A DNA stretch of 37,261 nt, taken from NCBI GenBank assembly GCA_003164785.1, contig PLUE01000059.1, positions 1 to 37,261 of the forward strand, given 5' to 3'. Both the position numbers and the translations under genes were made by a program. The DNA comes from Gammaproteobacteria bacterium (GTDB taxonomy: Bacteria; Pseudomonadota; Gammaproteobacteria; Steroidobacterales; Steroidobacteraceae). The notes beneath the pieces were generated by a model that searched no databases, was not told the origin of the DNA, and saw only the letters and a list, made by a program, of their open reading frames with translations. Shown here in pieces: positions 8,616 to 15,971 of this stretch; positions within the stretch are counted from its first letter, which is position 1; the number at the start of each line of letters is the position of its first letter.

Positions 8616-8715
8616 GGTGGTCCCATTGGGACGATATCGGGTGGGTCCATTACCCCGAAATCGGGTGGTCCCATTCAGACGAAATCAGGTGGGTCCAATC
8701 ACCCGAAATCCTGCA
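8616..8715 (+). repeat. Four tandem 24-bp repeats at the right end of the IS21 element
   Basis: Units at 8616-8639, 8640-8663, 8664-8687 and 8688-8711 all follow GGTGG(G/T)(T/C)CCA..., ending in GA(A/T)ATC plus one base. The terminal TGCA at 8712-8715 comes directly after the last unit. Units alternate between GGTGGTCCC and GGTGGGTCC starts. These are presumed transposase binding sites. Confidence 0.85.
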
Positions 8716-8749
8716 CCAAGCACTGGACGCCCATCAACGGAGCCGCGAC

Positions 8750-9016
8750 ATGCCCAAACTCGATGACCAGATCAACACCCTGGAAGCGCGACTCAAACAA
8801 CTCAAAATCAAACAGCAACGCGTCGACGCCCGCGCGCGCGCCCTCGCCTCACGCCGCCAGCGCAAGGACGACACCCGTCGCAAAATCTTGATCGGAGCCA
8901 CCATTCTCGCCCGCATCGATACCAACCAGATAGACCACACCGAGCTCGAGGCCTGGTTGAACCTCCACCTCACTCGCGACGACGACCGGGCGCTCTTTGC
9001 GTTGCCGCCGAAATGA
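8750..9016 (+). CDS. Conjugal transfer TraD / MobC-like mobilisation accessory protein
   Basis: 88 aa. Residues 1-35 form a charged coiled coil (LDDQINTLEARLKQLKIKQQ), followed by RKDDTRRKILIGATILAR and a C-terminal LTRDDDRALFALP. This pattern matches the small TraD proteins of Ti-type plasmids and related MobC-like proteins, which assist the relaxase at oriT. It is distinct from the VirD4-like TraD ATPase. The relaxase itself is not in the window. The IS21 element sits 34 bp upstream of the ATG and has probably cut off the original promoter. Its stop overlaps the next start by four bases. Confidence 0.75.
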   Translation: MPKLDDQINTLEARLKQLKIKQQRVDARARALASRRQRKDDTRRKILIGATILARIDTNQIDHTELEAWLNLHLTRDDDRALFALPPK

Positions 9017-10197
9017 ATGCCAAGCGCTGGGCGTGGCCAGTGGCGACCCTCGGTCTCCTCGTTGCCGGCGTAGTGACATTCCTGCCGCGAGCGGTTCACC
9101 GGCATGTAGTCTCGTCTCCCCCTGCCCGAGCGGAAACGCCGCCAATGTTGTCCCCTGGGCCGGCATCCCGTTCCACGCTGACGACTGAGCGCAATTCCAC
9201 GCCGCAACCCCACCCCCGCACCTGGCGCCCGAGCCCCGTCAATGCCTACCGCCACTCAGAGCGATCGGGATATGCCTGGATCTTGCGCCAGCTGGGCATG
9301 AGTGAATCGGATCTGGATCGTTTGGCGTCCGGCGGATTCGCAGCGCTCGTCAAAGACCTCGCCATCAAAGCCGATCAAGGCGATCGCAGCGCAATTCTTT
9401 CCCTGGGCTGGTTCGCTCGCCGCTGCGTCTCATCGCGAAGCGAGGACCAGCTGAATGGCTACCAACAAAGCCAGCTGCAGGACGCCCGATTGCTCCCTCC
9501 CGCCGATGCGGCCTGGTTCACCTCCTTCCTGAACCAAGACATCGACACCGAGAAGCAACGAATCACCGAATGCACCGTCATCGATCAGGACCATGTCGAA
9601 GCATTGCTGACAGGCCTCTCCCAGCAAGGCGATGGCGCGAGCACCTTCATGCTGGCCGAGCAGTCCGGAAATATGTCGGACGAAAATCGCCTCGCGCGCC
9701 AGGCAGCGCTTCAAGGATTTCCTGAAGGACAATATGAATGGGCTTTAGACCTACTCGCCGATAGCGAGCACAAGTTCTGGCATCCCCAGCCCGGGGATCC
9801 GAGTGCGGTGGATTTTCTGCGCAGTGCAGCAGATACCCTAGCCACCGCCCGTGCATCGCTCGCAATCTGCGAGTATCGCGGCTGTAGCGGGGAGACCCCG
9901 GATCCTCAAAAAGCCATTCTCGACGCGCGAACAGCCGCTCAACAAGGCGCTCCGGATTCCCTGGTCAGTCTAGCGGCGACCGCTCCTCCCAGCTTGATTT
10001 CGCCCACTGAAGCTCAGGCGTGGACGTTGTTCGACGTCGCACTGCAACAGCGCGGCTGTAAAGTCAGTACCGTCGGTGTGAATTGGATGAAATCCATGGC
10101 CTCGCGATCAGCCAATGCCACCCCGGAAGCGCAAGCCTTAGCCGATCAGAATTGGCAGCTATACGGCGCCAATGCGATGCAAAACCTAGGGTGCTAG
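9013..10197 (+). CDS. Membrane-anchored protein of unknown function with Sel1/TPR-like helical repeats
   Basis: 394 aa. An N-terminal basic stretch and one transmembrane helix (WPVATLGLLVAGVVTFLP, about residues 7-24) suggest a periplasmic body with an uncleaved anchor. A Pro/Ser/Thr-rich linker follows, then alpha-helical sequence with Sel1-like character around residues 225-330 (ALQGFPEGQYEWALDLL; AAQQGAPDSLVSLA). Several Cys residues could form disulfides. It is translationally coupled to the TraD-like gene (ATGA overlap), so it may belong to the same transfer or island module. The last 144 bases are duplicated about 1 kb downstream. No named family is recognised with confidence. Confidence 0.7.
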   Translation: MNAKRWAWPVATLGLLVAGVVTFLPRAVHRHVVSSPPARAETPPMLSPGPASRSTLTTERNSTPQPHPRTWRPSPVNAYRHSERSGYAWILRQLGMSESDLDRLASGGFAALVKDLAIKADQGDRSAILSLGWFARRCVSSRSEDQLNGYQQSQLQDARLLPPADAAWFTSFLNQDIDTEKQRITECTVIDQDHVEALLTGLSQQGDGASTFMLAEQSGNMSDENRLARQAALQGFPEGQYEWALDLLADSEHKFWHPQPGDPSAVDFLRSAADTLATARASLAICEYRGCSGETPDPQKAILDARTAAQQGAPDSLVSLAATAPPSLISPTEAQAWTLFDVALQQRGCKVSTVGVNWMKSMASRSANATPEAQALADQNWQLYGANAMQNLGC

Positions 10198-10278
10198 AAC
10201 CCGCTGACGGTTACTGAAACCACGAATCCGACCGGGGGCCTCGGTGGGGCGGTACGCGGGGATTATCGGGCAGGTTGC

Positions 10279-10704
10279 TCATGCGGCATGCGCCTCAGGC
10301 GGTGCGGACTCGGTCAACTCCTGCAATAAATCCGGGTGCCGATCGAGCAGCCGCAGCAATTTCACCAGCGCCAACGGCGGCTTCGTCTTGCCATTCTCGT
10401 ACCGTGAGAAGGCATTCACGCCCCCGCCGAAAATCTCGCCCGCTTCCCGTTGGTCCAAATTCAGCTTCTTGCGCACGCTCAAAATGAACGCCGGATCCAC
10501 GATGGCGGCGTTGACCTGTTTGTTGAACTCAAGCATCAGACCCATCGTGCGCCCGGTCTCGGCCAGGCTCAGAATCGACTCATCGCAGGCCGTGCAAAAG
10601 TCCCCGGTCACCGCCGGAATAACCGTCGATTCACCCTTGTAGGTGTAAGGCATATCGCGGGTGTCATGCACCAGCTCCGCCGCATCGCAAATTGGGCATC
10701 GCAT
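10279..10704 (-). CDS. mqsA: MqsA-family antitoxin
   Basis: About 141 aa. The ATG at 10704 is preferred because AAGGAG lies eight bases upstream; a GTG two codons earlier is too close to that site. The N-terminal zinc domain has C-x2-C (RCPICD) and a second C-x2-C (FCTACDES). The C-terminal XRE-type helix-turn-helix includes LDQREAGEIFGGGVNAFSRY, nearly the E. coli MqsA motif. MqsA binds and neutralises the MqsR toxin through its N-terminal domain and represses the operon through its C-terminal domain. It lies two bases after the mqsR stop, in the toxin-first order typical of mqsRA. It appears fully intact, unlike its toxin partner. Confidence 0.92.
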   Translation of the reverse strand: MRCPICDAAELVHDTRDMPYTYKGESTVIPAVTGDFCTACDESILSLAETGRTMGLMLEFNKQVNAAIVDPAFILSVRKKLNLDQREAGEIFGGGVNAFSRYENGKTKPPLALVKLLRLLDRHPDLLQELTESAPPEAHAA

Positions 10705-10706
10705 AG

Positions 10707-11003
10707 TCACAGCTCCTTGAACGACACGATCAAGACGTCATCAATGACGGTCAGTTTCAGATAGACCCCGCCAGCCGCCGTCATCGGCCGGTACACGTCT
10801 TGCCACACCCGATGATCCGCATGCGTGGTCATGCTCTTGTGAAAATCCGCCATCGTCAGCGCCTGAATCACGGCCAACATGCCATCGAGGTCAAACCCCA
10901 AAGCCACCGCCCCTTCACGCGCCGTCCGGGTGGTCCGCACCTAGCCCGCCGCGACCAGGGCTTTAACGACTGTGAGCTTGCAGTGCGGGGTGAACTTCTC
11001 CAC
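10707..11003 (-). pseudogene. mqsR: MqsR-family toxin gene interrupted by an in-frame amber codon
   Basis: From GTG at 11003 the frame reads VEKFTPHCKLTVVKALVAAG, then TAG (10941-10943), then VRTTRTAREGAVALGFDLDG and on to the family's normal end. E. coli MqsR has Gln at this position (NAGQVRTT), so CAG appears to have become TAG at codon 21. All else is conserved, including the residues matching catalytic Lys56 (HKSMTT), Gln68 (WQDVY) and Tyr81 (VYLK). MqsR is a GCU-preferring mRNA interferase. A GTG directly after the stop could restart translation and give a 77-aa fragment lacking the first strand and helix. The toxin is probably inactive unless amber is suppressed. Confidence 0.85.
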
Positions 11004-11008
11004 GAGTC

Positions 11009-11037
11009 ATAATAACCAAGTAGGTTACATTTAGCAA
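11009..11037 (-). promoter_or_regulatory. Candidate mqsRA promoter
   Basis: On the minus strand, TTGCTA (11032-11037) and TATTAT (11009-11014) are separated by 17 bp. The promoter overlaps both MqsA-type operators. The predicted start would fall close to the mqsR GTG, implying a very short leader, or that the real start site lies elsewhere. Confidence 0.45.
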
Positions 11038-11045
11038 GTAGGTTA
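11013..11045. promoter_or_regulatory. Two MqsA-type operators upstream of mqsRA
   Basis: TAACCAAGTAGGTTA (11013-11027) is a TAACC-N5-GGTTA palindrome, the same form as the E. coli mqsRA operator TAACCTTTTAGGTTA. A second, imperfect site TTAGCAAGTAGGTTA starts exactly 18 bp further upstream (11031-11045). MqsA autoregulation is the natural reading. Confidence 0.75.
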
Positions 11046-11089
11046 ATGCAGGCATACTTCTTCCAGCCCTTCCCCGCCTGCAATAGGGT

Positions 11090-11233
11090 GGCTGCAAAGT
11101 CAGTATCGTCGGTGTGAATTGCATGAAATCCATGGCCTCGCGATCAGCCAATGCCACCCCAGATGCGCAAGCCTTGACCGATCAGAATTGGCAGCTCAAT
11201 GGCGCTAATGCGATACAACATCTGGGCTGCTAA
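11090..11233 (+). repeat. Diverged duplicate of the 3' end of the gene at 9013-10197
   Basis: This segment repeats 10054-10197 with scattered substitutions, from GGCTG(C/T)AAAGTCAGTA through the stop codon (TAA here, TAG in the other copy). The two copies flank mqsRA in direct orientation. It probably derives from recombination or from a lost paralogue. Confidence 0.85.
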
Positions 11234-11272
11234 GACAACATCCTCGATAGGGCCAACATCTCGACTTATTAA

Positions 11273-11463
11273 GGGTGTTTACCAAAAGCTGCCAAGAGTA
11301 ACGGTTTCCTGGGGATAATCTTTCAAAGGTAACGCTCAATCAACGACTTGGCTTATCGAAAAAACAGCTCGATTTCGACTGTTTCAATGGCAAATTAAAT
11401 CGCTCAATATCAACGAGTTGGGGATTCATACCGTACCATTTGGCACGTTTGGGTAACCCGCCC
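11273..11463. mobile_element. 191-bp Tn3-derived miniature inverted-repeat element (TIME-like)
   Basis: The left end GGGTGTTTACC and the right end (reverse strand) share the distinctive body of the Tn3-family repeats of this window, for example GTGCCAA and AGTAACGGTTTCCTG, with mutations. There is no coding capacity between them. The centre is AT-rich and holds a direct repeat, CGCTCAATCAACGACTTGG and CGCTCAATATCAACGAGTTGG, 68 bp apart. It fits the class of non-autonomous Tn3-derived miniature elements and could be mobilised in trans by the TnpA at 2752-5727. No clear 5-bp target duplication is seen. Confidence 0.65.
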
Positions 11464-11730
11464 TGAAACCGGACGCTCGCGGATGGCGGGTTGGGGTCGG
11501 CATGCGTCTTTCGGCGATCACCGATTGGTTACCGCAGGGCCCGGCCGAACACGGAACTCGGCGAGTAAACTGCAGTTTCATGAAACCGCGCACAAGTGAG
11601 GTTCGACGGGGTGTGCCATGGAACTGCTAATCGCATTGGCCTGTGGCATCGCTGGCCACGTAGCAGCTCACGACAGCCGGTGCATCTTGGCGCAGCTCGG
11701 GCAGGTCATCAGCGTCCTCGTATAGACCGC
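11464..11730. other. Non-coding stretch
   Basis: No gene, repeat or clear regulatory element was recognised here. Short open frames such as one at 11618 (about 35 codons) lack a ribosome site and homology. Confidence 0.4.
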
Positions 11731-12459
11731 TCAGTCACGCGTCGATGCCTGGATCCTGGCTTGGACAGCGGGCGTAAGGTGCTGGGCGAACCACTCCGCC
11801 GCGAGTCGAGCGACTTCCTCGAGAGTTCCTGGTTCCTCGAACAGGTGAGTGGCTCCCGGAACGATGACTAGTTTCTTTTCCGAGCAGCGGAGTTTTGCGA
11901 GGGCGCCTTGGTTCATGGCGATCACCGGCACATCGTCTCCCCCCACAATCAGCAGTGTGGGAGCTCGAACGGAAGCGAGTGCGTCTTCCGCGAGATCGGG
12001 CCTGCCGCCGCGGGATACGACTACGGCGATCGTATCCGGAAGCTCGGCGGCTGCGACGAGCGCCGCGGCAGCTCCGGTGCTGGCCCCGAAATAGCCCACC
12101 TTGAGAGTCTTCGTGTCCGGCCTGCGCAGTATCCATTCCGTCGCGCCGACCAACCGCTTCGCGAGAAAGGGTATGTCGAAACGGAGCACCGCGTTATACT
12201 GATCGATCGATTCTTCCTCGCTGGTCAAAAGGTCGAAGAGCAGAGTCCCGACGCCCTTTGACTGGAGCACTTGTGCGACGTAGCGGTTCCGCGGACTATG
12301 GCGGCTGCTGCCGCTTCCGTGCGCAAAAAGAACGATCCCGGCAGCCTTGTCCGGGAGTGCAAGAGTGCCTCCCAACGTTACCTTGTCGGCTTCGACGGTT
12401 ACTTCGCTCTCGATGCCGTCGTGCTTGGCTTTCCGCCCGGGAATCATGGTGAAACTCAT
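11731..12459 (-). CDS. Dienelactone-hydrolase-like alpha/beta hydrolase
   Basis: 242 aa. The oxyanion region is FAHGSGSSRHSPRN, the nucleophile elbow GASTGAAA carries the Ser, a late Asp occurs in VGGDDVPV, and the His is in GATHLFEEPG. This is a complete alpha/beta-hydrolase triad. Proteins of this type are commonly encoded beside a phosphoribosyltransferase, as here, where the start overlaps the upstream stop by four bases. The substrate is unknown; cytoplasmic, no signal peptide. The first 25 residues are a family-variable extension. Confidence 0.85.
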   Translation of the reverse strand: MSFTMIPGRKAKHDGIESEVTVEADKVTLGGTLALPDKAAGIVLFAHGSGSSRHSPRNRYVAQVLQSKGVGTLLFDLLTSEEESIDQYNAVLRFDIPFLAKRLVGATEWILRRPDTKTLKVGYFGASTGAAAALVAAAELPDTIAVVVSRGGRPDLAEDALASVRAPTLLIVGGDDVPVIAMNQGALAKLRCSEKKLVIVPGATHLFEEPGTLEEVARLAAEWFAQHLTPAVQARIQASTRD

Positions 12460-13205
12460 TTCTCTGCAGCCCTTGTCTGTCTCGCCTTCTGAACAGCCGG
12501 CTCTGCGCCGTGCTGGAGGATGCCCGCCACGTCCTCATCCGGTACTTGCGAGAAGTCAGCATAGAATTGGCCGACGGCAAAGAATGACTCCGGCATGTGC
12601 AAGCAGACCAGCTCATCGACCTCGGGTCTGAGGCGATTACACGTCGAAACAGGCGCCACCGGAACCGCCACCACAATGCGCGCGGGCTTCATCTGGCGCA
12701 ACGAACTTATAGCTGCGCGCATGCTGGAACCTGTGGCAATGCCGTCGTCGACAAGAAGAACGGTGCATCCTTCCACATTGAGCGGCGGCCGGCTCCCGCG
12801 AAAGAGGCGCTCGCGCCGCTCCAGTTCCTTTTTCACAGCCTGAGTCGTCTGCTCAATTTGCCGCTCGGAAACGCCGGCCGCCTCGATGACTTGCCGATCC
12901 AGCACGCATACATCGCCGCTGGCGACCGCGCCAAATGCAAGTTCTTCTTGGCCTGGCACGCCGAGCTTCCGCGACAGGAACACGTCGAGTGGAGCCTCCA
13001 GCGCCTTCGCCACCTCAAAGGCAACCGGAACGCCCCCGCGCGGAATCCCCAGCACGATTACGTCCTTGCGCTTGGCATACGCCTCCAAACGTTTCGCCAG
13101 CTTGCGGCCGGCGTCTACTCGATCGTCAAACACCATAGATTCGTCGAAGAGACCCACATTCGTTCTCGCTTTGAACTCAACCGTGCCTGACGCCGTTTCG
13201 CTCAT
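12456..13205 (-). CDS. Phosphoribosyltransferase-family protein
   Basis: About 249 aa from the ATG at 13205 (MSETASG). The frame runs 22 codons further to a GTG, and an ATG at 13136 (MVFDDRVDAG) is the alternative that best matches the usual family start; no Shine-Dalgarno settles it. The PRPP-binding motif TVLLVDDGIATGSSM is clear, and GIPRGGVPVA with LSRKLGVPGQEELAFGAV is typical of the stand-alone PRTase-like proteins paired with hydrolases. It is coupled to the downstream alpha/beta hydrolase. The true substrate of this group is not established; nucleotide salvage should not be assumed. Confidence 0.85.
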   Translation of the reverse strand: MSETASGTVEFKARTNVGLFDESMVFDDRVDAGRKLAKRLEAYAKRKDVIVLGIPRGGVPVAFEVAKALEAPLDVFLSRKLGVPGQEELAFGAVASGDVCVLDRQVIEAAGVSERQIEQTTQAVKKELERRERLFRGSRPPLNVEGCTVLLVDDGIATGSSMRAAISSLRQMKPARIVVAVPVAPVSTCNRLRPEVDELVCLHMPESFFAVGQFYADFSQVPDEDVAGILQHGAEPAVQKARQTRAAEK

Positions 13206-13431
13206 CTCCAACAGCGGCGACAACACAAGTCTACGCGCTCGCCGCGCGCATTTCACGGCCGGCTCGCACACGGGTGGCTTCGGTTCTTAGGACAGATTTC
13301 TTGGCGGTATAAGTGGATCTGCCGGCGTTGTTGATGATCTCTTCAGTCTGTCTCTTCGTTCATCGTTCCTACGCCACGCAGTCTGACGCGTAGAGGCAGA
13401 AGCTCCGTGGATTGTGATGCCGCGACACTGA

Positions 13432-14259
13432 TCATGCCGCGAGCCTGCACTCTTCGCCGCCGTAGTAAACATCGTCCGGGGTCTGGTAGTCCAGCGCCTG
13501 GTGGGTACGCCTGGCGTTGTAAAAGTCAAAGTACTCGGTCAGTCCTCGTCGCAGCTGCGTTCCGGTCTCGTAGGCATGCAGGTAAATATTCTCGTACTTG
13601 ACGCTGCGCCACAGCCGCTCGATGAACACGTTGTCGATCCATCGACCCTTGCCGTCCATGCTGATCTGGACTCCGGCGGCCTTGAGCGTATCGATCCATT
13701 CGCTACAGGTAAACTGGGATCCCTGGTCCGTATTGAAGATCTCCGGCTTCCCGTATTTTCCCAGTGCCTCCTGCAGCGCCTCGACGCAGAAGTCCGGCGT
13801 CATCGTGTTCGACACCCGCCAGGACAGAGTCTTGCGACTGCCCACATCGATGATGGCCACCAGATACTGGAACCCATGTGCCATTGGCAAGTACGTCAGA
13901 TCGGCCGCCCAGACGTGATTGGGCCGTTCGATCTTCAGGCCCGTGAGCAGGTAGGGATAGACCGCAGATAATGGCGCCGGGATGCTCGTGCGCGGTTTAC
14001 GATAGATGGTCTCCATGCCCATCCGCCGCATCAGCGTCGTCACATGCCGGCGACCGACCTCGTGCCCCTGGTTCTGCAGCTCCCGGGTCAGCTTACGAGC
14101 CCCGTAGAATGGCCACTTCAGATGCAACTCGTCCAAAGTCCTCATCAGCTTCAGATCTCGCTCCGGCAAGCCCCGCGCGACGTAGTACACGCTCGAGCGG
14201 CTCAGATCCAGCAGCTGCGCCTGGCGCTTCACCGACACCTCACCATCCCGCTCAATCAT
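13432..14259 (-). CDS. IS3-family transposase OrfB (DDE domain)
   Basis: 275 aa. The HTH_21-like N-terminus (SRSSVYYVARG) precedes an rve integrase core with Asp in WAADLTYLPM, Asp in NTDQGSQFT and Glu in NVFIERLWRSVKYE, plus the usual IS3 ending YNARRTHQALDYQTP. It is expected to be made mainly as an OrfAB fusion by -1 frameshifting; in that frame the junction reads RRRAREIPRPERKAMIERDG, leading into OrfB without a stop. It appears intact. Confidence 0.93.
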   Translation of the reverse strand: MIERDGEVSVKRQAQLLDLSRSSVYYVARGLPERDLKLMRTLDELHLKWPFYGARKLTRELQNQGHEVGRRHVTTLMRRMGMETIYRKPRTSIPAPLSAVYPYLLTGLKIERPNHVWAADLTYLPMAHGFQYLVAIIDVGSRKTLSWRVSNTMTPDFCVEALQEALGKYGKPEIFNTDQGSQFTCSEWIDTLKAAGVQISMDGKGRWIDNVFIERLWRSVKYENIYLHAYETGTQLRRGLTEYFDFYNARRTHQALDYQTPDDVYYGGEECRLAA

Positions 14260-14558
14260 CGCTTTCCGCTCGGGCCGGGGAATTTCCCGAGCGCGCCTTC
14301 TAAAAAAGAGTTCTCCATCGTCAGCTCGCCGATCTTCGCCTGCAGCTCCCGGATCCGCTCCTTGCCGTCCGTCGACAGCACATCCCCGCCGAAGATCCCC
14401 GCGGCGTTCTCCAGCAGCTCCGTCTTCCAGGCCGTCACCTGGGTCGCATGCACCTCGTGGTGGGCCGCGATCTGCGCCACCGTCTTCTCACCCCGGATCG
14501 CCTCCAGGGCCACTCGCGCCTTGAACGCCGCCGAGTGATTACGTCCTGGTTTCCTCAT
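14256..14558 (-). CDS. IS3-family OrfA (helix-turn-helix protein)
   Basis: 100 aa from the ATG at 14558, chosen because GGAGGG lies about 10 bases upstream and the protein then starts MRKPGRNHSAAFKARVALEA as in the family. The HTH region is KTVAQIAAHHEVHATQVTAW, followed by a leucine-zipper-like tail (RIRELQAKIGELTMENSFLE). It binds the IS ends. Its 3' end overlaps orfB by four bases. Confidence 0.92.
   Translation of the reverse strand: MRKPGRNHSAAFKARVALEAIRGEKTVAQIAAHHEVHATQVTAWKTELLENAAGIFGGDVLSTDGKERIRELQAKIGELTMENSFLEGALGKFPGPSGKR
14301..14307 (-). promoter_or_regulatory. Programmed -1 frameshift site (T TTT TTA) in the IS3 element
   Basis: In the orfA frame the codons are TCT TTT TTA, so a -1 slip re-pairs as TTT TTT. 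The new frame is open through the orfB start. This is the expected X-XXY-YYZ position just before the OrfA end. Confidence 0.75.
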
Positions 14559-14609
14559 GAATCTCTGCCCTCCGGTTGCTATATTGCACCGGCAGAAATC
14601 CACTTACAC

Positions 14610-14939
14610 CCCTGTCCGAAAAACCGCGACCACCTCTCACCGCCCGCGAGATTTCTGCGAGCGTCTTCGCCACGGACGCTGGCGGAGCACGCAAAGCGAT
14701 ATCGGCTTGCGCGATCATTGTCGGCGTATCGGTTCGCACAGTTTTCGAAGGCTGGCTGGTGAGATCAATAATAAAGTGGCGCCTTGCGTTTCAGCCTCGG
14801 CTGCAGGGGCCGAGATGCCGCTTGCCGGGGTGAGCCGCATGCGGCAAACGACGCCACAGGGAAGTGGCGGCTGGACCGCAGCGAAGCAGGATAGCGGAGC
14901 GCCGCGGCACGAACAGCCCGGCCAGACGGAGAATTCGCC
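14610..14939. other. Non-coding stretch upstream of the IS3 element
   Basis: About 330 bp with no supported gene. It is GC-rich with no matching ribosome sites; nothing further was recognised. Confidence 0.4.
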
Positions 14940-15428
14940 CTACGATTTCTTTGGATAGTCGAGCGCCACCATTGCGAGCGTATCCTTACCCACGTCTGGC
15001 CATGATTTCGTATTGAATGTGAACTCGGCGACGGCACAGGTCGGCATGGCGGTGATCTCGCTTGAGAGGCGCTGCGCGACCTCCGTCAACGTGGGGTTAT
15101 GGCCAACAAGCATTACGCGATCCAGCATGTGATCGAGCTTGTGAATCATGTTGAGCAGGTCATCCACCGCGCCTGGATACAGCCGATCGTCCACCACGAT
15201 ATCCTTGGGGTTGTAATCGAGTTCTTTGGCGATGATCTCCGCGGTCGCGAGCGCTCGGCTCGCCGGACTCGACAGGATCAGGTCGACCTTCACATCGCGC
15301 TTCGCTAATCGCTCACCCATCCTCGGCGCGTCGCGCTTGCCGCGATCATTCAATGGCCGGTCTTTGTCGGGTAACGTAGTGTCATCCCGACTCGACTTCG
15401 CGTGCCGGACGAGAAATAAGCTTTTCAT
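14940..15428 (-). CDS. sixA: SixA-like phosphohistidine phosphatase (histidine phosphatase superfamily)
   Basis: 162 aa, the usual SixA length. The catalytic RHAKSS motif stands at the N-terminus (LFLVRHAKSSRDD), the second Arg in SSPASRALATAEI and the second His in VGHNPTL. In E. coli SixA acts on phosphohistidine in phosphotransfer proteins (ArcB HPt, nitrogen PTS). It stands alone, between an IS3 element and an IS3 relic, and looks intact, so it may be an original chromosomal gene. Confidence 0.88.
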   Translation of the reverse strand: MKSLFLVRHAKSSRDDTTLPDKDRPLNDRGKRDAPRMGERLAKRDVKVDLILSSPASRALATAEIIAKELDYNPKDIVVDDRLYPGAVDDLLNMIHKLDHMLDRVMLVGHNPTLTEVAQRLSSEITAMPTCAVAEFTFNTKSWPDVGKDTLAMVALDYPKKS

Positions 15429-15744
15429 GCCAACTGCCGCGCGCGATTGGCGGTGGACTCCGATTGGATTTCATCCTGGTAGATCCGGAAATAGGCCGCT
15501 GATACCAATGCCGGGCGAACCACAGCAACTCGGGAACGAAATAAAGGCACCAGCACTACTGCGGTGAGCACAACCATCACAAATATGGGGTAAATCAAGC
15601 GCAACTCCCGTTACTTTGGTGGCGCACTGGCAGTGCAGGGATTGTACTCTCGTTGGCTGAAAATCTAAGGAACGGCAGAGGGCGTGGAGCGGCTCATATG
15701 CGGAGCCGCCATCACTCCAGGTGGCGTGATCCCCGCAGATCGGG

Positions 15745-15960
15745 TAGTACCCACCCCGCAAGACATGGAGCGCCTCGTAAATCCAACCGATCGGCCAAAT
15801 CCGTCGATGCTTCGCCATGAAAGAGAATCTCAACCCGACTCTTTCGCGAAGTAGGCCGCGGTTTTTTAAGATGTCCTTTTCGGCCTTCAGCTTGACGATC
15901 TCGCGCTTCTACCGCTCTGTCAGTTTTCCTAAGCGACCAAGACGTCGCGCCAACTAAGCC
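15745..15960 (-). pseudogene. Relic of an IS3-family transposase (different subgroup)
   Basis: Minus-strand reading gives LGKLTER, an in-frame TAG, KREIVKLKAEKDILK (end of an OrfA), then in the OrfB frame RFSFMAKHRRIWPIGWIYEA followed by a few more family residues to RGGYY. The homology stops abruptly at about 15745. This is the OrfA/OrfB junction of an IS3-type element distinct from the one at 13.4-14.6 kb. It is decayed and truncated on both sides. Confidence 0.75.
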
Positions 15961-15971
15961 GGTCAAGGGGA

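Larger units (their letters stand above)
5976..8715 (-). mobile_element. Complete IS21-family insertion sequence with 5-bp target duplication
   Basis: 2740 bp. Both ends read TGCA followed by GATTTCG when viewed inward, and the element is flanked by CCAAG on both sides (5971-5975 and 8716-8720). It encodes istA and istB with a 4-base overlap, and both ends carry multiple copies of a roughly 24-bp repeat, the usual IS21 arrangement. Every part looks intact, so this is probably a recent insertion. It landed in the leader of the TraD/MobC-like gene. Confidence 0.95.
13401..14609 (-). mobile_element. IS3-family insertion sequence
   Basis: Contains orfA and orfB overlapping in the -1 relation with a slippery heptamer. 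The exact ends are uncertain. A shared GTGGATT motif facing inward at 13407-13413 and 14597-14603 may belong to the terminal repeats, but I could not define TG...CA ends or a target duplication. Confidence 0.8.

Noticed and set aside
8616..8715. Four 24-bp tandem repeats as a CRISPR-like array or plasmid iterons
   Set aside because: They sit at the end of an IS21 element, have no spacers, and inverted copies occur at its other end.
9013..9080. Signal peptide and lipoprotein start for the 394-aa protein
   Set aside because: The hydrophobic segment has no lipobox Cys or clear cleavage site; a membrane anchor fits better.
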